The notes under the pieces: model-generated
Told to the model about the DNA's origin: nothing
Seen by the model: only the letters and a program-made list of their open reading frames with translations
Databases searched by the model: none
Program-made: the position numbers and the translations under genes
Origin: Artemisia argyi
Lineage: Eukaryota; Streptophyta; Magnoliopsida; Asterales; Asteraceae
Length of the DNA stretch: 64,000 nucleotides
Assembly (NCBI GenBank): GCA_030686995.1
Contig: CM060703.1
Coordinates: 114,895,361 to 114,959,360 of the forward strand
Direction of reading: 5' to 3'
In this document: piece by piece, positions 47,142-59,022 of the stretch
Layout: every line of letters starts with the position of its first letter
Position numbering within the stretch: position 1 is the stretch's first letter

Positions 47142-47146
47142 AAAGT
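47142..47146. repeat. Target site duplication AAAGT of B (right)
   Basis: AAAGT directly after the terminal ACACATCA; matches 33853-33857. Confidence 0.9.
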
Positions 47147-48005
47147 CCAGAACTTCTCCTTGTTATCACACGTGCTGCGTGTGAGTTTGAGAGGGAAAGG
47201 AGATAAGAATCTTAAGGATGAAGAAATAATATATATGATGATTTAGAATGAATTCTTGGAAGGATTATGATAGCTACAAGATGATTAACATGTCCCCATC
47301 AAAGTATCTATTGAATTAAAGTTTAGATTTTATGCTTATGTTAAAAATTCGGGGGTTTTAGTTTATCAGTATGTTAATGATGAATTTAACCATAGATGTT
47401 GGATATATGTTTCATGATCACACCAAGTTATCATGAATTATGGATTAGAGAATGATTAAGCTTCAGAATTTATGAAGTTATGTAATTAGAGAAATTGAGC
47501 TAGTACATGATTTGATGATGGTGATTCTTATATAGAGCCATAAAGGGTGTTTGGTACAAAATTATTGCGGTGAATTTAGATAAAATTCATGTGTTAAATA
47601 ATGCTTGAATATTGTTAAAAATGGCCATTCACATAATCATTAAATTGATGCTTGATTGTATAAGTGATAAGTATTTATTTATGTGGAGTTTTGACGATTT
47701 TGGTTAACTATGAATTTGGGAGAACATCATTTGCTAAAAATTGTGTCATGTTAGAAAAAATCGTACTAAATCAACCGTTTATATTTCGATGAGGTCAGAA
47801 AAGATTTTGTAGTTCTTGGAGCGTGCTTTCTAATGAAATTGGTCTCGGGTCTTGATTCAAATCCTTAGTGGGCTAGAATATCAAAAGTTCAGCAGACTAT
47901 TCTTGAATTCTGCCTTTTTGCTCTTGTATAAAAGTTAGTGAAACTTGATATATCTCATGTGTAAAGATGCTACACCAAGTTATAATGGTTATAGAATGAT
48001 ATTCA

Positions 48006-48006
<1 letters not shown>
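47147..48006. other. Spacer between B and the LINE
   Basis: About 0.86 kb, AT-rich, no gene or known element recognised. Confidence 0.5.

Positions 48007-48007
<1 letters not shown>

Positions 48008-48047
<40 letters not shown>
48008..48047. repeat. (TA)n microsatellite at the LINE 3' end
   Basis: About 20 TA units directly after the LINE 3' untranslated region; it may be the element tail or a pre-existing repeat at the target. Confidence 0.9.
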
Positions 48048-48049
<2 letters not shown>

Positions 48050-48091
48050 AACGGCAAATTTATTAGAAAGCTAGCAAGGAGCTAGAACCGA

Positions 48092-51000
48092 TTAAAAATT
48101 AATAGAACTAGGATTTTTCATCCTCAAATTCCAGTCTAATTTTAATATATTACGATTAGAACACCAAAAAAAAGACGACCTAACAATCTCGTCAAAAAGA
48201 AGATCTAAACGCCGAGGATTGGTCCCAAACAATACTTGATTGCGATGATTCCAAATGACCCACCAGGTGATGTAACAAACTCCTTCAAACAAATCCTTGG
48301 AATGCTTGCATAGCCGAAGATTCTGTAACCATAGAAGCCAATCTTCATATGAATGAAAGTCTTGATACTCTAATTCCCACCACCAAGCAACCTTACACAA
48401 CAACTGCCTAGCTACTAAACAAGCGAAAAGAAGATGCGAGGTTTATTCTACAGCAATACTACAAACAGGACAAATTATAGATGCAATATCTAGACCGCGA
48501 AGAGAAAGATTCAACCTTGTGGGAAGACTATCCAAGGAAACTCTCCATGCAAAAATATTAATCTTGTTGGGAATATACTTAACCCATCTTGTAGGAACGG
48601 CCATCTTTGGGAGCAAAGAATCATCAATAAACTCACGAGCTGATTTTACCATGAAGACACCCGAAGAATCTAACTTCCAAGCCCATCTATCACTAATATT
48701 AGAGAGAATAACGGAAGAAGTATTGGCAATAAGGAGATGAAGTTGATCATCTTCAATTCCACTTCTAGGGGACCTCCGAAAAGAAACAGTAAGAGAAGCA
48801 TCTCTTAATTTTGAAGCCACGCTAGCATGCTTATCAACTTCAAGAGCATACAACCTTGGATACATGTTACTGAGGGGGACTTCTCCAATCCAAGAATCAT
48901 GCCAGAAATAAGTTGATTCACCATTCCCCACTTTTTTATTAACGAAAGAAATAAGATCCATACCCTTACTGGAGAGCTTTCTGAATTCACTAACGATATC
49001 GAGCCAATGAGATTGTCTTGAATAAGACGAAGGCCTGTCCAATGCTCCATGATCTCCATGAATAGCTATGATAAAATGAGACCATAGGGAAGAATCATTT
49101 GCTTTAAAACGCCAAATCCATTTGAAAAGAAGGGCGCGATTAGAAGCAAAAAAACTCGAAACACCAAGACCTCCATTCTTTTTAGAAGCTAAAACTTTTT
49201 TCCAGCAAATGAGAGACATTTTCTTCTCCCTGTATTCTATTCCATTGAAAAAAAAAATCCTACGAATAGATTCCAATTTGCTAAGAACACCTTTTGGGAC
49301 TTTGAAGGACGACATGTAGAATAATGGTAAAGAGTTCAAAACAGATTTAATGAGGGTGAGACGGCTACCAATCGAGAGGGTTTTAAGTTTCCATTTAGAA
49401 AGTCTAGAAGACAATTTAGATACTACGTCATCCCAGGAACTAAGTCTCGACATAATACCGCCAACCTTGACACCAAGATAATTAAACGGCGTGTGTAAAG
49501 TTGAGCAACCAATAGACCTAGCTGTCATCGCCACAACATCATGAGGGATACCAACACCCATAAGCTTACTTTTATGAAGGTTAATCTTGAGACCCGAAGC
49601 ACAGTGGAACCACTTCAGAACGTTTACTATTGTTGACAGATTTGATACACTCCATTTACCAACAAAGATAACGTCGTCCGCATAAAACAAATGAGACAAG
49701 CAAAGAGACTCATTAACCTTAATACCTTTATAAAGCCTAGCATTTACCACGTTTGTGAAGGATAAATGCAAGCTTTCCATAATCAAAATAAAAAGAAAAG
49801 GAGATAAAGGGTCCCCCTGTTTCAGACCTTTAAAGAATTTGAACTCCTTAGTCGGGCTACCATTAACAAGGATAGATCCCATAGCAGAGCTAAGACACCC
49901 TTGAATCCAGCCACACCATTTAGGACCAAAACCAAAGTTACTTAGAACCACATCTAAATAGTCCTATCTCACCGAATCAAAAGCTTTTTCAAAGTCTATC
50001 TTAAATATCATAGCTATGGAGTTCTTGTACTTGCACCATGATAGGAGCTCATTAAGAATAAATGGACCGTCAAGGATTTGTCTATTAGCAACAAAAGCTG
50101 ATTGGACATCACTAACAAGCTCTGATATAACAAGGCTCAACCGATTAGCTAAAATTTTTGTGATGATTTTATACATACTACCAATCAAACTAATAGGCCA
50201 GAAATCCTTAACCATGTTGGCTTCCTGCGATTTGGGAATCAAAGCAATAAACGAAGGGTTACAACCTGGAGGGAACAAACCTGTAGCAAAAAAATCAGTA
50301 ACAGTAGCCACAACATCTTGATCAATCAGGTTCCAGAATTTGTGATAAAACTCAAAGGTGAAACCATCAGGCCTAGGAGATTTGTTTGTACCACAGTCCC
50401 AAAACCGCTCTTTTAATCTCATCATACGAAACAGTTTTCTCAAGATCATCGATTTGATCAGGAGATAATTGATTAGGAAAATTACAATCGAAAGAGATAC
50501 CGCTAGAAACCGGGGCTTCAAACCGATCAGCAAAGTGATTGAGGAACTCGTTTTTCACTTTAGAAGGATCAACAACCCATTCGCCATCTACTAAAACACC
50601 ATGAATAGCCAGCTGAGAACGTTTCTTGTAAATGATCCCATGAAAAAATTTGGAATTTTCATCCCCCTCAATAGCCCATCGAATCTTGGCCTTTTGGGCC
50701 AAATCAAGCGAATTAGCATTTTTAAAATCCTGTAACTCCTTGAACAAATTCGATCTTTCTTGCAGAAGATCATCAGTACATCCACCGTGATCAAAAGTCT
50801 TATCTAAAACGGTAAGACGATTCTGAATCTTTCGCTTGTTCTCATTCAATTTATGATTATCTTCGGCTAGCCATTGTTTGATTGCGAGCTTAAGTGAATG
50901 CAACTTTTTCTTCAACTTTATGATATTGTTCGAATCATTACAAACTATATTAGCCCATGCATTTTCGACCATCTTATCAAAACCTTTCTTAGAGGACCAC

Positions 51001-51737
51001 GAATGAAAAAACCAAAATGGCGTAGGGCCATAATCAACATTCAATTCACGAAGGAGGATAGGTCTATGATCCGAAAGATGCTTATCAAGACAAAGAGCTG
51101 AGATAGATGGAAAAAGAGCCACTAAACCTTCAGAAATAAGAAATTTGTCCAATTTACTCATTTTGGAAGCCGATTTATGTGCCCAAGTAAATGAGTACCC
51201 TTCTAAAGGAAGATCAATCAATCCCGCCATGTTGATAAAATTATTGAAAGCATTGGCACCGTTAGCATTAAACAAGGAACCATGTCTTTCATGAGCAAAT
51301 CGAAATTTGTTAAAGTCACCTAAAACAACATACTCACCATCCCAAGAATTTATTAAATGGCAAAAAAAGTCCCATAGCATTTTTCTCTCATTAAGATCCT
51401 GTGGAGCATAGACCAAAATAATGAGAAGTTTAGTAGATGAAGGAACCCAAGTACATGTAATCGCCAAAAAAGAGTCTGAAACCATAATGTTATCTTTGAC
51501 AAATAACCTAGGATCCCAAATGCAAAAGATACCCCCTGAATACCCAAGAGAGGGACTAAAAGCATAATCAAAAGTTAAATTTCCCCACAACGCCTTGATA
51601 GAAAAAATATCCATACTATCCAATTTAGTTTCTTGTAACGCAACAAAATTTACTCTATGTTGAGTATTCAACTCCTGTATCCACCCTTTTTAAGCCTTGT
51701 TGCCAAGACCTTGAATGTTTAAAGACATAAAATTCAT
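48092..51737 (-). pseudogene. LINE ORF2 (APE endonuclease, RT, C-terminal zinc region), broken
   Basis: ATG at 51735-51737, overlapping the ORF1 stop as ATGA. Endonuclease: FVALQETK, VLGDFNKFR and LSDHRPILL keep the metal-binding and catalytic Glu, Asp/Asn and Asp-His positions. A TAA lies at 51690-51692 just upstream of them. One extra base near 50395 shifts the frame before SPRPDGFTFEF, where the usual Gly before PDG is Arg. RT: ALIPKS, FKIDFEKAFDSV, TAG at 49964-49966 (TGG to TAG), LKQGDPLSPFLF, FYADDVIF. The C-terminal zf-RVT region (NKINIFAWRV, CPVC) is cut by a TAA at 48443-48445 and the frame runs on to 48092. The product would nick the target and prime reverse transcription there. Confidence 0.9.
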
Positions 51738-53181
51738 CTAAAAACATTGTTATCTCCTTGAGAACCAATAATTGATTCTATATTCTTCATACATCCCTCC
51801 ATGTTATATCCCATGGTTTGCCCCACCTTGATCAATTCATCCATAACTTCCAATATAGACCCACCAGCTTGAAACTTCAACCCTTGATTACAAGCACCTC
51901 TATCACAAGGAGATTTGTCTTTGTTACCAACAACTTTCTCCTCAACGACCGGTGTAAATCCAGGAGGATATTTTGGATCATTACTTTCTGTCGCCGATGT
52001 ATCCTTACCCCTGTTTAGAATCTTATATAGCCCGAAAGGATCTTCAGAATTTACAACATTCTCACTAGAATTGGTATTTTTCTGATCTTCAACATCATTA
52101 TCTTGAACGAAACTAGTTTCTGAAACCTGATCAACCTCCTACTCTTGTTCTAGACCAAGAATATTTAGGTTGTTATCTTCTGTTTCCTCGTCTGAGGATG
52201 AATCTTCCTCCTTTTCAGTGATAAACTCAGGCATCCATGCTTCAAATTCCTTAACACAAATCCAATATAGTTGCCCCTTTATTACGATTTTTACCCTTTC
52301 ATTAATGAACACATGAGGTTTCGTTTTCACACACACTTTAATACATGACAAAGATCCACTATCAGAATCATCATCAATGTCAACCAATTCCCCCCAAGTC
52401 GACATGATTTTTGAGACCGAATTATGAGTAAGAGCTTTAACCGGTAAACCTTCAATGGAAACCCATGCTAGCCGTTCCTCACACACAAAAGAATTATAGG
52501 CCGGTTTCAATTCTTCAAACCAAGATCCAATACCCACATGACTGATTAACTTATCCTTAGAAGTGACTGATTCCATAACAAGGAGAACCCAATAGCCACC
52601 CAAATAAGAAATCTTAACCTTGTCAAAACCCTCATTGGCAAAAATGATGTAGAGATTGGAAAGAGCATTTATATCTTTGATTTTACCCATTAAAGAACAT
52701 GAGAAGTCTCGTTCCATGATACACGAATCGTCTAATACAATAGCAGGAGATGACTCAGTAGCAAGATTAGGATTTACTGTTCCATTTTTTAAAACAGCAG
52801 CAAATGAGTTTGAGTCAGGTCTCGATGGAACGTGTTTCAAGGGTTGGGATTTATTAGTATGAGGCACATTTTTCTTGGGTTCCCTCTCGAACCTAACAGT
52901 ATTAGCATGCAGCCTAAAACGCCCAATCCAAATAGTACACAAATTCCCAATCAACCGATCCAAGTTGTCTACCCTGATGAATCGAACAAAAGCGAATTTC
53001 TTACCTGCTTTTGATTTCTTGAGGGGATGTAGATGTCAATAACATTGCCGTATGCCAAACAAACATTCCATAAATCACGCGCCGTGAAATGATCAGGAAA
53101 ATTCGTAATGAAAACTGATTTAGAAATCCTTTGAGTTTGATCCTCTTTAGAGCTGTAGGAAGATCGGTTTGAGACTCCCAT
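51734..53181 (-). pseudogene. LINE ORF1 with RRM-like N-terminus, broken
   Basis: ATG at 53179-53181. The N-terminal 70 residues hold an RRM-like fold (SVFITNFP as RNP2; KKFAFVRF as RNP1 after a one-base shift near 53022). The middle is a DUF4283-like region (WVSIEGLPVKA, WGELVDID, KGQLYWICVKEFEAW). A TAG at 52139-52141 (CAG to TAG) follows an acidic Ser/Glu stretch; the same frame then continues as EDPFGLYKIL and MEGCMKNIESIIG to a TGA at 51734-51736. The protein is expected to bind LINE RNA. Confidence 0.8.
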
Positions 53182-53341
53182 GGTTAGGGTTTTTTGATCC
53201 GATAATTTTATAAAATTGAATTGGGGGAAATGATGGATTAGTGATTTTGGATATGGGTTTTGAAAGAATTGAGATTTACTGGATTGGAAATGGGTTAATC
53301 TTAGTTTTGGTGTTCATGGTTTTGAAAGGAATACAAGGCTC

Positions 53342-54600
53342 ATATTCATATATTTAGGTGATCGTTGACGTCAAATGAATGCTGGATGATACTAGAAGAA
53401 AGAGCACGACACGAGTCCGGCGGATCTGGCCTCACCCCAAGAACCAGCCAAGTTCACCATGAACCGGTCAGCCCAAACTTAAACCGGATTATATCTATAA
53501 ACCTGAACATAAAATGGTTAAAACAAAATTGAGTTGAATGAAAATGGTCAGAGAGATGGCGGTATGTAAATATGTCAATTATCGATCAAGAATGCATGAT
53601 ATTACAATTGACAAACTACATGAATGTATGATCATGAGAACTAACGATATAAATATTTTAGATCTATGTTAGAAGATAACAAAGAAATAATTTGCACTGT
53701 TAGTCCTCAAAGATGTATTTTAGATCTATTTTTTGAGTAATATATTTTGCCGGGAAATTCCCCTCTTTACCCAGAAAAAAAGATGTATGGTGGCTTACTA
53801 ACGGGGATGTATGGTTGCTGACTTTATTAGTGGAGGCATGGGCGGTTTTGGGCCGGCGCAACATCAGCAACCGAGCCGGGCCCAATCCACTAAGGGGCAC
53901 TAAATTTTTTTATACTCATTATATGTACTAGTCCCAACCCATTATAGATGTACTTTTTATACCCATTATATGTACTAGGCCCAACCCTTTATACCCATTA
54001 TAGGGGCACTTTTTTTTCCTTTTCGTGCCGGGCCTAATTTTTTTTTGACGTTCTCAGCACCGCCACTGAGTGGAGGTATGTAAATATGTCAATTATCGAT
54101 CAAGAATGCATGATATTACAATTGACAAACTACATGAATGTATTTTGAAATTTTTACTGTATAGAAAGTGGTTAAAAATGTGTTTTGTGTCTCCATTTTA
54201 AATACGGAAAAAATGGGTGTTTGAATGAAAATGGTCAGAGAGATGGCGGTAGACGATCAAATCACCTGAGAAGAATGGGCAGGGCTTTTGTAGGTTACAT
54301 ATTGTCGTATTATTTCGTAAATTATTATATTACATTTTGAAAAGTGACTTTGGTAATAGATTCAAAGTTGTTCGATAAGACTCACAATCGTATGAATTTT
54401 ATATCATTATTTTACTAGAATAAGTCCTGAAAATCAATCACAACAAATTTGAGCATATGCATATTAGTTCACTCATGGTAACATGCATGCACCGTTATAG
54501 ATACACTCTATCTAAAAATTTATAGCATTTTTAAAAATCATTTTCATACCTATCTTTATATATACACATCCCTACTTCTAAATTATCAAAACCGCTTATC

Positions 54601-54658
<58 letters not shown>

Positions 54659-54661
54659 AAA
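53342..54661. other. Mosaic spacer with duplicated segments and a (TA)n tract
   Basis: No gene seen. A 69 bp segment is repeated at 53561-53629 and 54075-54143, and a 31 bp segment (TTGAATGAAAATGGTCAG start) at 53534-53564 and 54221-54251. In the first copy the two abut, in the second they are apart and in reversed order. A (TA)n tract lies at 54604-54651. Confidence 0.7.
54604..54651. repeat. (TA)n microsatellite left of the foldback element
   Basis: About 24 TA units. Confidence 0.95.
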
Positions 54662-54899
54662 TTACACGGATGGTCCTTGTGGTTTACACATATTGCATGT
54701 TTAGTCCCTATATCATTTTAATTACACCAGTCGTCCTTATTTTGTGAAACCTTGCACATTTTAGTCCCTAATTTGGATGGACCGTTAGTTTGGCCATTAA
54801 GTTATTTGCACCGTTAGTCCTCCGTTAATATTTTTTGCACCGTTAGTCCTCATTTTTTTAAAAAAAGTCCTCATTTTTTGCACCGTTGGTCCCTACGTT

Positions 54900-55535
54900 A
54901 ATATTTTGCACCGTTTTCAATCTTTTTAAGTTTCCGTCCATTTTTAACGTTCTCGTCTGTTTTTTTTATCGTTTTCGTCCATTCTTTTTACGTTTTTTGT
55001 CCATCTTTTTACGTTTTCGTCCATTTTTTACATTTTTGTCAATCTTTTTACATTTTAGTCTATTTTTTTACGTTCTCGTCTGTTTTTTTACGTTTTCGTC
55101 CGTTTTTTTTTAACGTTTTCGTCCATTTTTTTTACGTTTTTGTCCATCTTTTTACATTTTCGTTCATTTTTTTACGTTTTCGTCAGTTTTTTTACGTTTT
55201 CGTCCGTTTTTTACATTTTTGTCAATCTTTTTACGTTTTAGTCTATTTTTTTACGTTCTCGTCTGTTTTTTTTACGTTTTCATCCATTTTTTACGTTTTC
55301 GTCCGTCTTTTTTAACGTTTTCGTCTATTTTTTACGTTTTTGTCCACCTTTTTACGTTTTCGTCCATTTTTTTACGTTCTCGTTCATTTCTTTTACGTTT
55401 TCTTCCACCTTTTTATGTTTTTGACAATCTTTTTATATTTTTGTCAATTTTTTTTATGTTTTCGCTTGTTTTCTTATGTTTTTATCGGTTTTTCCAATTT
55501 TTAACGTTTTCGCCTATTTTTTGTGATTTAGTAAG
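54900..55535. repeat. ACGTTTTCGTCC minisatellite, left arm
   Basis: About thirty degenerate units of roughly 17-22 bp. Phe-rich open frames here are translations of the repeat. Confidence 0.85.
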
Positions 55536-55939
55536 TATACTAAAAGAAAATTTGACATTTGATAAAAATGTGTCTGTGTTGATTTTAAATCACGATTTTG
55601 ACCCCTTTATGCTCTGAATCATCAAAAGTTTAAAAAACAAAAGTTGTCCGGAATAATACTTTACATCAAGATGCGCGAGATTTTAACCAAAAAATGGAAA
55701 ACAAAGGATGTTTACTACCAAAACTCGCGTGTCTTGGTAAAAAATGGCTTAAGTTTTTTAGTAAACATCCCTTGTTTTGCATTTTCTAGTTAAAATCTCC
55801 CGGTTCTTGATGTAAAGTATTATTTCGGAGAATTTTCGTGCTTTACACATTTGATGATTCACACCAGAAAGGGGTTAAAATCGTGATTTAAAATCAACAC
55901 GAACACATTTTTTATCAAATGTAAAATTTTCTTTTAGTA

Positions 55940-56285
55940 TCACAAAAAATAGGCGAAAACGTAAAAAATAGCAAAACCGATAAATACCTAAGAAAACAAA
56001 CGAAAACGTAAAAAAAATGGACGAAAATGTAAAAAGATTGACAAAAACGTAATAAAGTGGACGAAAACGTTAAAAAACTGAAGAAAACGTAAAAAAAAAC
56101 AGACGAGAACGTAAAACATAGACGAAAACGTAAAAAAATTGACGAAAACATAAAAAAAACGGGCGAGAAAGTAAAAAAATGGAAGAAAACGTAAAAAGAG
56201 GGACAAAAACGTAAAAAAATGGCCGAAAACGTTAAAAAATGGTTGAGAACGTTAAAAAATGGACGAAAACGTAAAAAGATTGACC
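55940..56285. repeat. GGACGAAAACGT minisatellite, right arm
   Basis: Complement of the left arm array, with fewer units, so the arms differ in copy number. Confidence 0.85.
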
Positions 56286-56542
56286 ACGGTGCAAAATATT
56301 AACGGAGGGACCAACGGTGCAAAAAATGAGGACTTTTTTAGAAAATGAGGACTAACGGTGCAAAAAATATTAACGGAGCACTAAAGGTGCAAATAACTTA
56401 ACAGCCTAACTAACGGCCCATCCAAATTAGGGACTAAAATGTGCAAGGTTTCACAAAATTGGGACGACTGGTGTAATTAAAATGAAATAGGGACTAAACA
56501 TGCAATCTGTGTAAACCACAATGATCATCCGTGTAAATTTAT

Positions 56543-56556
56543 CATATATATATATA

Positions 56557-56655
<99 letters not shown>

Positions 56656-56677
56656 AAAAATGGATGTGGGGGGTGGG

Positions 56678-56757
<80 letters not shown>
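56543..56757. repeat. Compound (TA)n-(TG)n-(TA)n microsatellite
   Basis: TA and TG runs, a short unique piece with GGATGTGGGGGGTGGG, and a TA run of about 38 units. Ile/Tyr frames here are not genes. Confidence 0.95.
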
Positions 56758-56759
<2 letters not shown>

Positions 56760-57010
56760 TGACAATAACAACAAAATGCGGGAAAAAAAGATCGTAATTA
56801 TAAATCGAGTATTTTTACTTAGAGATGAATGATTTATAAGGCTTTAAAAAGTTGAATATTAAATTTTAGTATGTGGGTGTGTGAGAATTTGAGTTTTGGG
56901 TGGGGGTCACTTTCGAAAAAGGTCAAAATTTTAGAAAATTACACTAAAATTTCAAATTTTTTGCTAGCCGTGGGGGCACCGGCCCCCATACTTACACTAT
57001 AGATCCGTCC

Positions 57011-57012
<2 letters not shown>

Positions 57013-57080
<68 letters not shown>
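57013..57080. repeat. (TA)n microsatellite
   Basis: About 34 TA units. Confidence 0.95.
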
Positions 57081-57082
<2 letters not shown>

Positions 57083-57445
57083 GAGAATCTTAGCTACACA
57101 AGGGTGTAGCCAACGTAGCTACACTAAAATGCCAATTCCATGCATTAAACCCCAATTATGATGTCATCTTAACATCCTAAACCTTCTAACCTTCCTAATC
57201 CATCACCTCCAACATCTATTATTTGCTATTGTTGCTATTTTTATGTGTGTTTTCTTGAATCTAGTTTCGGTCACTAAAATGGCTACTAACATCATACATT
57301 TGCAACAATAACTACTTTAGTGTAAAGGTCAATGATAGATGTTAGTTCTAAGAAATTTTGGAGTGGAAATTGATTTATGATGTTAATCGAGCATAAATTT
57401 GATGTTTTATACCTCAAATTGGCGCATTGATGTAGCTAAGTTGGC

Positions 57446-57450
<5 letters not shown>

Positions 57451-57522
<72 letters not shown>
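57451..57522. repeat. (TA)n microsatellite
   Basis: About 36 TA units. Confidence 0.95.
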
Positions 57523-57528
<6 letters not shown>

Positions 57529-57921
57529 CTTTCTTGCGATAACCATCTTATCTACGAGAACTGAGAGAACCACCAAAACATACATGCATGCCTGAAATAA
57601 TTGTAGTTTTGCACATATGTTTTTTTTAAACATAGTTGTTCTAAAGAATTTGATAAGAAATTGAAAATACAAAATTTTTCTTTGAAGGTACGCATGTATG
57701 TTCTTATAAGGCGTGTGATGAGGCGAAAAATGATCTGTTTTTAGGGGGTCATTTAAGCCCGAATCTGAATTTATTTGATCAAATATTGCCCTAAATCGTT
57801 CCTTTTGTGATTTTAGGTACTTTGGGAGTGAAATCTGGAAAAGGAAGCAATTCGGACGTTTTTGGAGCATAGAAGTGAAGAAAACGCCAAAGTCTTAATT
57901 TTCCATGCTGGGAACAGTAGG

Positions 57922-58151
57922 TGACGGCGTCAAGAGCAAAACCTTGACGGCGTCAAGAGCAAATTTCATGAATTTCCATGACGACCCAGAACAGATTTGA
58001 CGGCGTCACGTAGGAAGGGCGTCAAGAGTAAAAGAGTCATGACGGCCTGGAAGTGTATAAGTCTTGACGGCGTCAGAAGTAGATCTAGGCAGTCCGAGAA
58101 GAGTTTTGGCGGCGAGGTGACGGCGTCACAAGTTTATTCTTGACGCCGTCA
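57922..58151. promoter_or_regulatory. TGACGGCGTCA palindrome cluster in U3 of G
   Basis: Perfect 11 bp palindromic units at 57922-57932, 57945-57955, 57998-58008, 58065-58075, 58118-58128 and 58141-58151, with several half or decayed units between. Each unit has TGACG on both strands, the core bound by plant TGA-type bZIP factors. The last unit ends 11 bp before the TATA box. Regulatory role is inferred. Confidence 0.65.
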
Positions 58152-58162
58152 AACCTATTTTT

Positions 58163-58172
58163 CTATATATAG
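58163..58172 (+). promoter_or_regulatory. TATA box of the G 5' LTR
   Basis: CTATATATAG; same in the 3' LTR (63078-63087) and in F (786-795, 9443-9452). Confidence 0.7.
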
Positions 58173-59022
58173 TTTTCTAATTTTCACACATTAAAGAGAG
58201 AAGTTTTGGGAGAAACCCTAAGTACGATTTTGGTGCAACTTTTACAGGTTTTTCAAGGGTTCCAAACCCTTGATACCTTGCATTGTAATTGAGATAAGTG
58301 TTCTTCTAATTCAATCAATATGTCTATGTGTTGGTTGTCTATATCTTGTTCTTGTGTCAATTCCATTTTGCTAGGCTAGATCTATCTTGTGTTTGCTTAG
58401 ATCTAATGAAACCTAGATATTGATTATGTGTTGATTACTTGTTTATTCTTGTCTTGGATGAATGATTTATATGTTAGGCTTAAGAAAACTGGCAGATCTC
58501 CAAATGGTAACATGCTTGAACGTCTTAAGAAACATGAACTGAGGCGCACTAGGTCTTTATTGGTTGTATTTAATACATGAGCCACTGTTTACAATCCCTA
58601 TAGTTGTGTTGGGCATGGTGTAGGAGGAGATAAGAGCTCATAGAATTGGGGAGTTATGTGTGCCACCCCATGAATGGTATTAAGGAATATGATCCGTCAT
58701 CCATGCAATTATAACAAGTAATTAACGTGTAAAAGATATCTAGGGAGTAGTGAAATCTAAGTAAACACATTTTCTCCAATTACTGCTCACAACTTTAGTA
58801 TAATTTAGTTTATTTTCATTTTTAGTATTTTATTTTGATTGCATTGTAGTATTGGGTTAGTTGACTAGCAACTAATTCCGCCCACTTTTCTAAAACCCGA
58901 GATTTTTACTTGCTTTCCATAAAATATAAAAACACAAAAATAATCATTTCTCACCTTTAGAACTAGTATTTAGGCTTTCTAATCCTAGCGACACTATTCC
59001 TAAGCTGAACGATCAATCACCC

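Larger units (their letters stand above)
48007..53341 (-). mobile_element. Element E: degraded L1-type LINE
   Basis: Non-LTR element with ORF1 (RRM-like) and ORF2 (endonuclease, reverse transcriptase, zinc-binding region) on the minus strand. Boundaries are approximate: the 8-mer ATATTCAT occurs at 47999-48006 and 53342-53349 and may be the target site duplication, but it is short and AT-rich. ORF2 is nearly full length. Both ORFs are broken by stops and frameshifts, so it is dead. Confidence 0.8.
54662..56536. mobile_element. Foldback (long inverted repeat) element with minisatellite arms
   Basis: Ends TTACACGGATG(G/A)TC(C/A)TTGTGG on both sides in inverted orientation; the arms (54662 to about 55730, and about 55745 to 56536) are complementary over most of their length, including the outer unique part (AGGGACTAAA, ACGGTGCAAA), an inner minisatellite of ACGTTTTCGTCCATTTTT-type units (left) or its complement (right), and a central unique part. 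Spacer near 55735. Flanked by (TA)n on both sides. No transposase. Non-autonomous foldback or MITE; the superfamily is not clear. Confidence 0.8.
56758..57715. other. Spacer with (TA)n tracts left of element G
   Basis: (TA)n tracts at about 57013-57080 and 57451-57522. Between them is a 370 bp piece whose ends share CTTAGCTACA in inverted orientation (near 57088 and 57430); it could be a MITE in TA repeats, but the inverted match is short. No gene seen. Confidence 0.55.

Noticed and set aside
54886..55617. Phe-rich open frames on both strands (54886-56206)
   Set aside because: They are translations of the ACGTTTTCGTCC minisatellite in the foldback arms; no start context, no domain, and several overlapping frames.
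56451..56832. Ile/Tyr and Cys/Val repeat open frames
   Set aside because: Produced by (TA)n and (TG)n microsatellites.
57081..57450. MITE with CTTAGCTACA ends between (TA)n tracts
   Set aside because: Inverted match of only about 10 bp and no duplication distinguishable from TA repeats; kept only as a remark.
57922..58151. CRISPR-like array from regularly recurring palindromes
   Set aside because: Spacers are irregular, units are 11 bp, and the context is a plant LTR.
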